Source: Pseudomonadales bacterium (GTDB lineage Bacteria > Pseudomonadota > Gammaproteobacteria > Pseudomonadales > Pseudohongiellaceae). From it: a stretch of 6,361 nucleotides of DNA. The position numbers and the translations under genes were made by a program. Below, one piece after another: positions 5,462 to 6,361 of this stretch. The notes beneath the pieces are model-generated. The model made no database searches. It had not been told where the DNA came from and saw only the letters and a program-made list of their open reading frames with translations. The stretch's first letter is position 1. Every line of letters starts with the position of its first letter. The stretch lies in contig JAKSCP010000008.1 in assembly GCA_022360535.1 (NCBI GenBank), positions 1 through 6,361 on the forward strand. Reading direction: 5' to 3'.

Positions 5462-6361
5462 ATGACCAGAATGGCATGTGTACTGTTTGTCCTGTTCGTC
5501 GCAGCCTGCTCTGACCAGACAACCTCGACAGCGCCAGATACGACCCCATCGCCCGCAGCCAGCGGCACAGCCATCACCAATGTGACTGTTATCGATGCAG
5601 TCAACGGCGTTCGAGAAGGCCAGACCGTAGTATTCGATGGTGATGAGATAGTTGCCGTTCAGACTTCAGGCACTGCGATTGATGTTGCTGAAACAATTGA
5701 TGGAAGCGGTCAATATCTGATTCCCGGGCTGTGGGATTTTCATGTACATCTGACTTACGACGATCGCCTGACGGCAGCCATGCCAGAGCTGTTCCTGTCC
5801 TGGGGTATTACCAGTGTGCGTGATACTGGCGGACTCATGCATGAGATATTGCCGGTGGTGGAAAGTATGCGGGCTGAAGATGCAATAGCTCCACGTGTCT
5901 TTTTTGCCGGTCCACTGCTGGATGGAGAATTTGTTGTCTACAACGGCGTAGGCAGACCTGAGATCGGTGTATCAGTCCCAACGCCAGAGGCAGCACGCCA
6001 ACAGGTCACCGCAATGCACGAGCAAGGTGTCAATTTCATCAAAGTCTATGAAATGGTGAAACCAGAAGTGTTCGATGCGTTAACTGAGATTGCCGGTGAA
6101 TTAGACTTACCCATCGATTCCCATGTGCCGCTCTCCATGCGAGCGCGAGATGCTGGAGCGCGAGTGAGCTCCATAGAACACTTGCGCAATATCGAAATGG
6201 ACTGCGCTGCAAACGCCGAAGAGTTTCATGCTTCAAGGGTGCGCTTGTTGGAAAACGAAAGTGGCATGGCAGGCGCCGATCTCAGAGCCGCTATGCACAC
6301 CGAGCAACGATTGCCGGCTATTGCAGACTACGATGAAGCAGAGTGCGATATCGTGATCGCA
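5462..6361 (+). CDS. Amidohydrolase lipoprotein, imidazolonepropionase-like (3' end missing)
   Basis: An uninterrupted frame of 300 codons runs from the ATG at 5462 off the right edge. GGAG at 5451-5454 lies 7 bases before the start. The N-terminus has a short hydrophobic segment ending in VAAC, a lipobox with lipidation at C16, followed by a Thr/Ser/Pro/Ala-rich linker to about residue 35. The catalytic barrel then shows amidohydrolase marks in order: LIPGLWDFHVHL with metal ligands H94 and H96, K194 in FIKVYE (the lysine expected to be carboxylated), H221 in DSHVP and H240 in SIEHL. The last ligand, an Asp, should lie beyond the window. This is the layout of the COG1228-type imidazolonepropionase-related amidohydrolases, which include metal-dependent peptidases and other C-N hydrolases; true histidine-pathway HutI is cytoplasmic, so the lipobox argues against that role. 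Substrate unknown. Confidence 0.85.
   Translation, partial: MTRMACVLFVLFVAACSDQTTSTAPDTTPSPAASGTAITNVTVIDAVNGVREGQTVVFDGDEIVAVQTSGTAIDVAETIDGSGQYLIPGLWDFHVHLTYDDRLTAAMPELFLSWGITSVRDTGGLMHEILPVVESMRAEDAIAPRVFFAGPLLDGEFVVYNGVGRPEIGVSVPTPEAARQQVTAMHEQGVNFIKVYEMVKPEVFDALTEIAGELDLPIDSHVPLSMRARDAGARVSSIEHLRNIEMDCAANAEEFHASRVRLLENESGMAGADLRAAMHTEQRLPAIADYDEAECDIVIA

Noticed and set aside
6039..6236. Minus-strand frame of 65 codons at the right end
   Set aside because: It lies opposite the amidohydrolase coding sequence, which carries the family motifs at H221 and H240 in this stretch.

Overview
The window looks like bacterial chromosome from a Gram-negative proteobacterium, most likely a gammaproteobacterium. 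The supports are a PepSY transmembrane protein, a Tat-exported PhoD phosphatase, two lipobox lipoproteins, Shine-Dalgarno-led starts and moderate GC. The taxonomic guess is inference only; there is no rRNA or other marker gene. No mobile elements, tRNAs, CRISPR arrays or phage genes were seen. The window is gene-dense and the largest gap is about 120 bp.

Layout: (1) the 3' part of a PepSY-associated membrane protein, + strand, running in from the left edge; (2) a 121 bp gap holding a striking 11-bp-phased array of PhoB half-sites (Pho boxes) and a possible -10 element; (3) phoD-type alkaline phosphatase, + strand; (4) a secreted alpha/beta hydrolase (esterase), + strand, 71 bp downstream and probably in the same transcript; (5) a convergent SMP-30/gluconolactonase-like lipoprotein, - strand, separated from the esterase by 23 bp; (6) a 117 bp divergent intergenic region with an 18 bp imperfect dyad; (7) the 5' part of an amidohydrolase lipoprotein, + strand, running off the right edge.

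All four genes after the PepSY protein encode predicted exported hydrolases: one by Tat, one by a Sec signal peptide and two as lipoproteins. The PhoD gene has a well-formed Pho operator, so at least phoD, and perhaps the esterase behind it, is predicted to be induced by phosphate starvation through PhoB. The SMP-30-like and amidohydrolase genes diverge from a separate promoter region and may be controlled separately. The PepSY protein has the histidine-rich membrane pattern of proteins linked to iron or siderophore handling, and its link to the others is not established. I found no clear evidence of a wholly new system. The best new observation is the four-unit Pho array.
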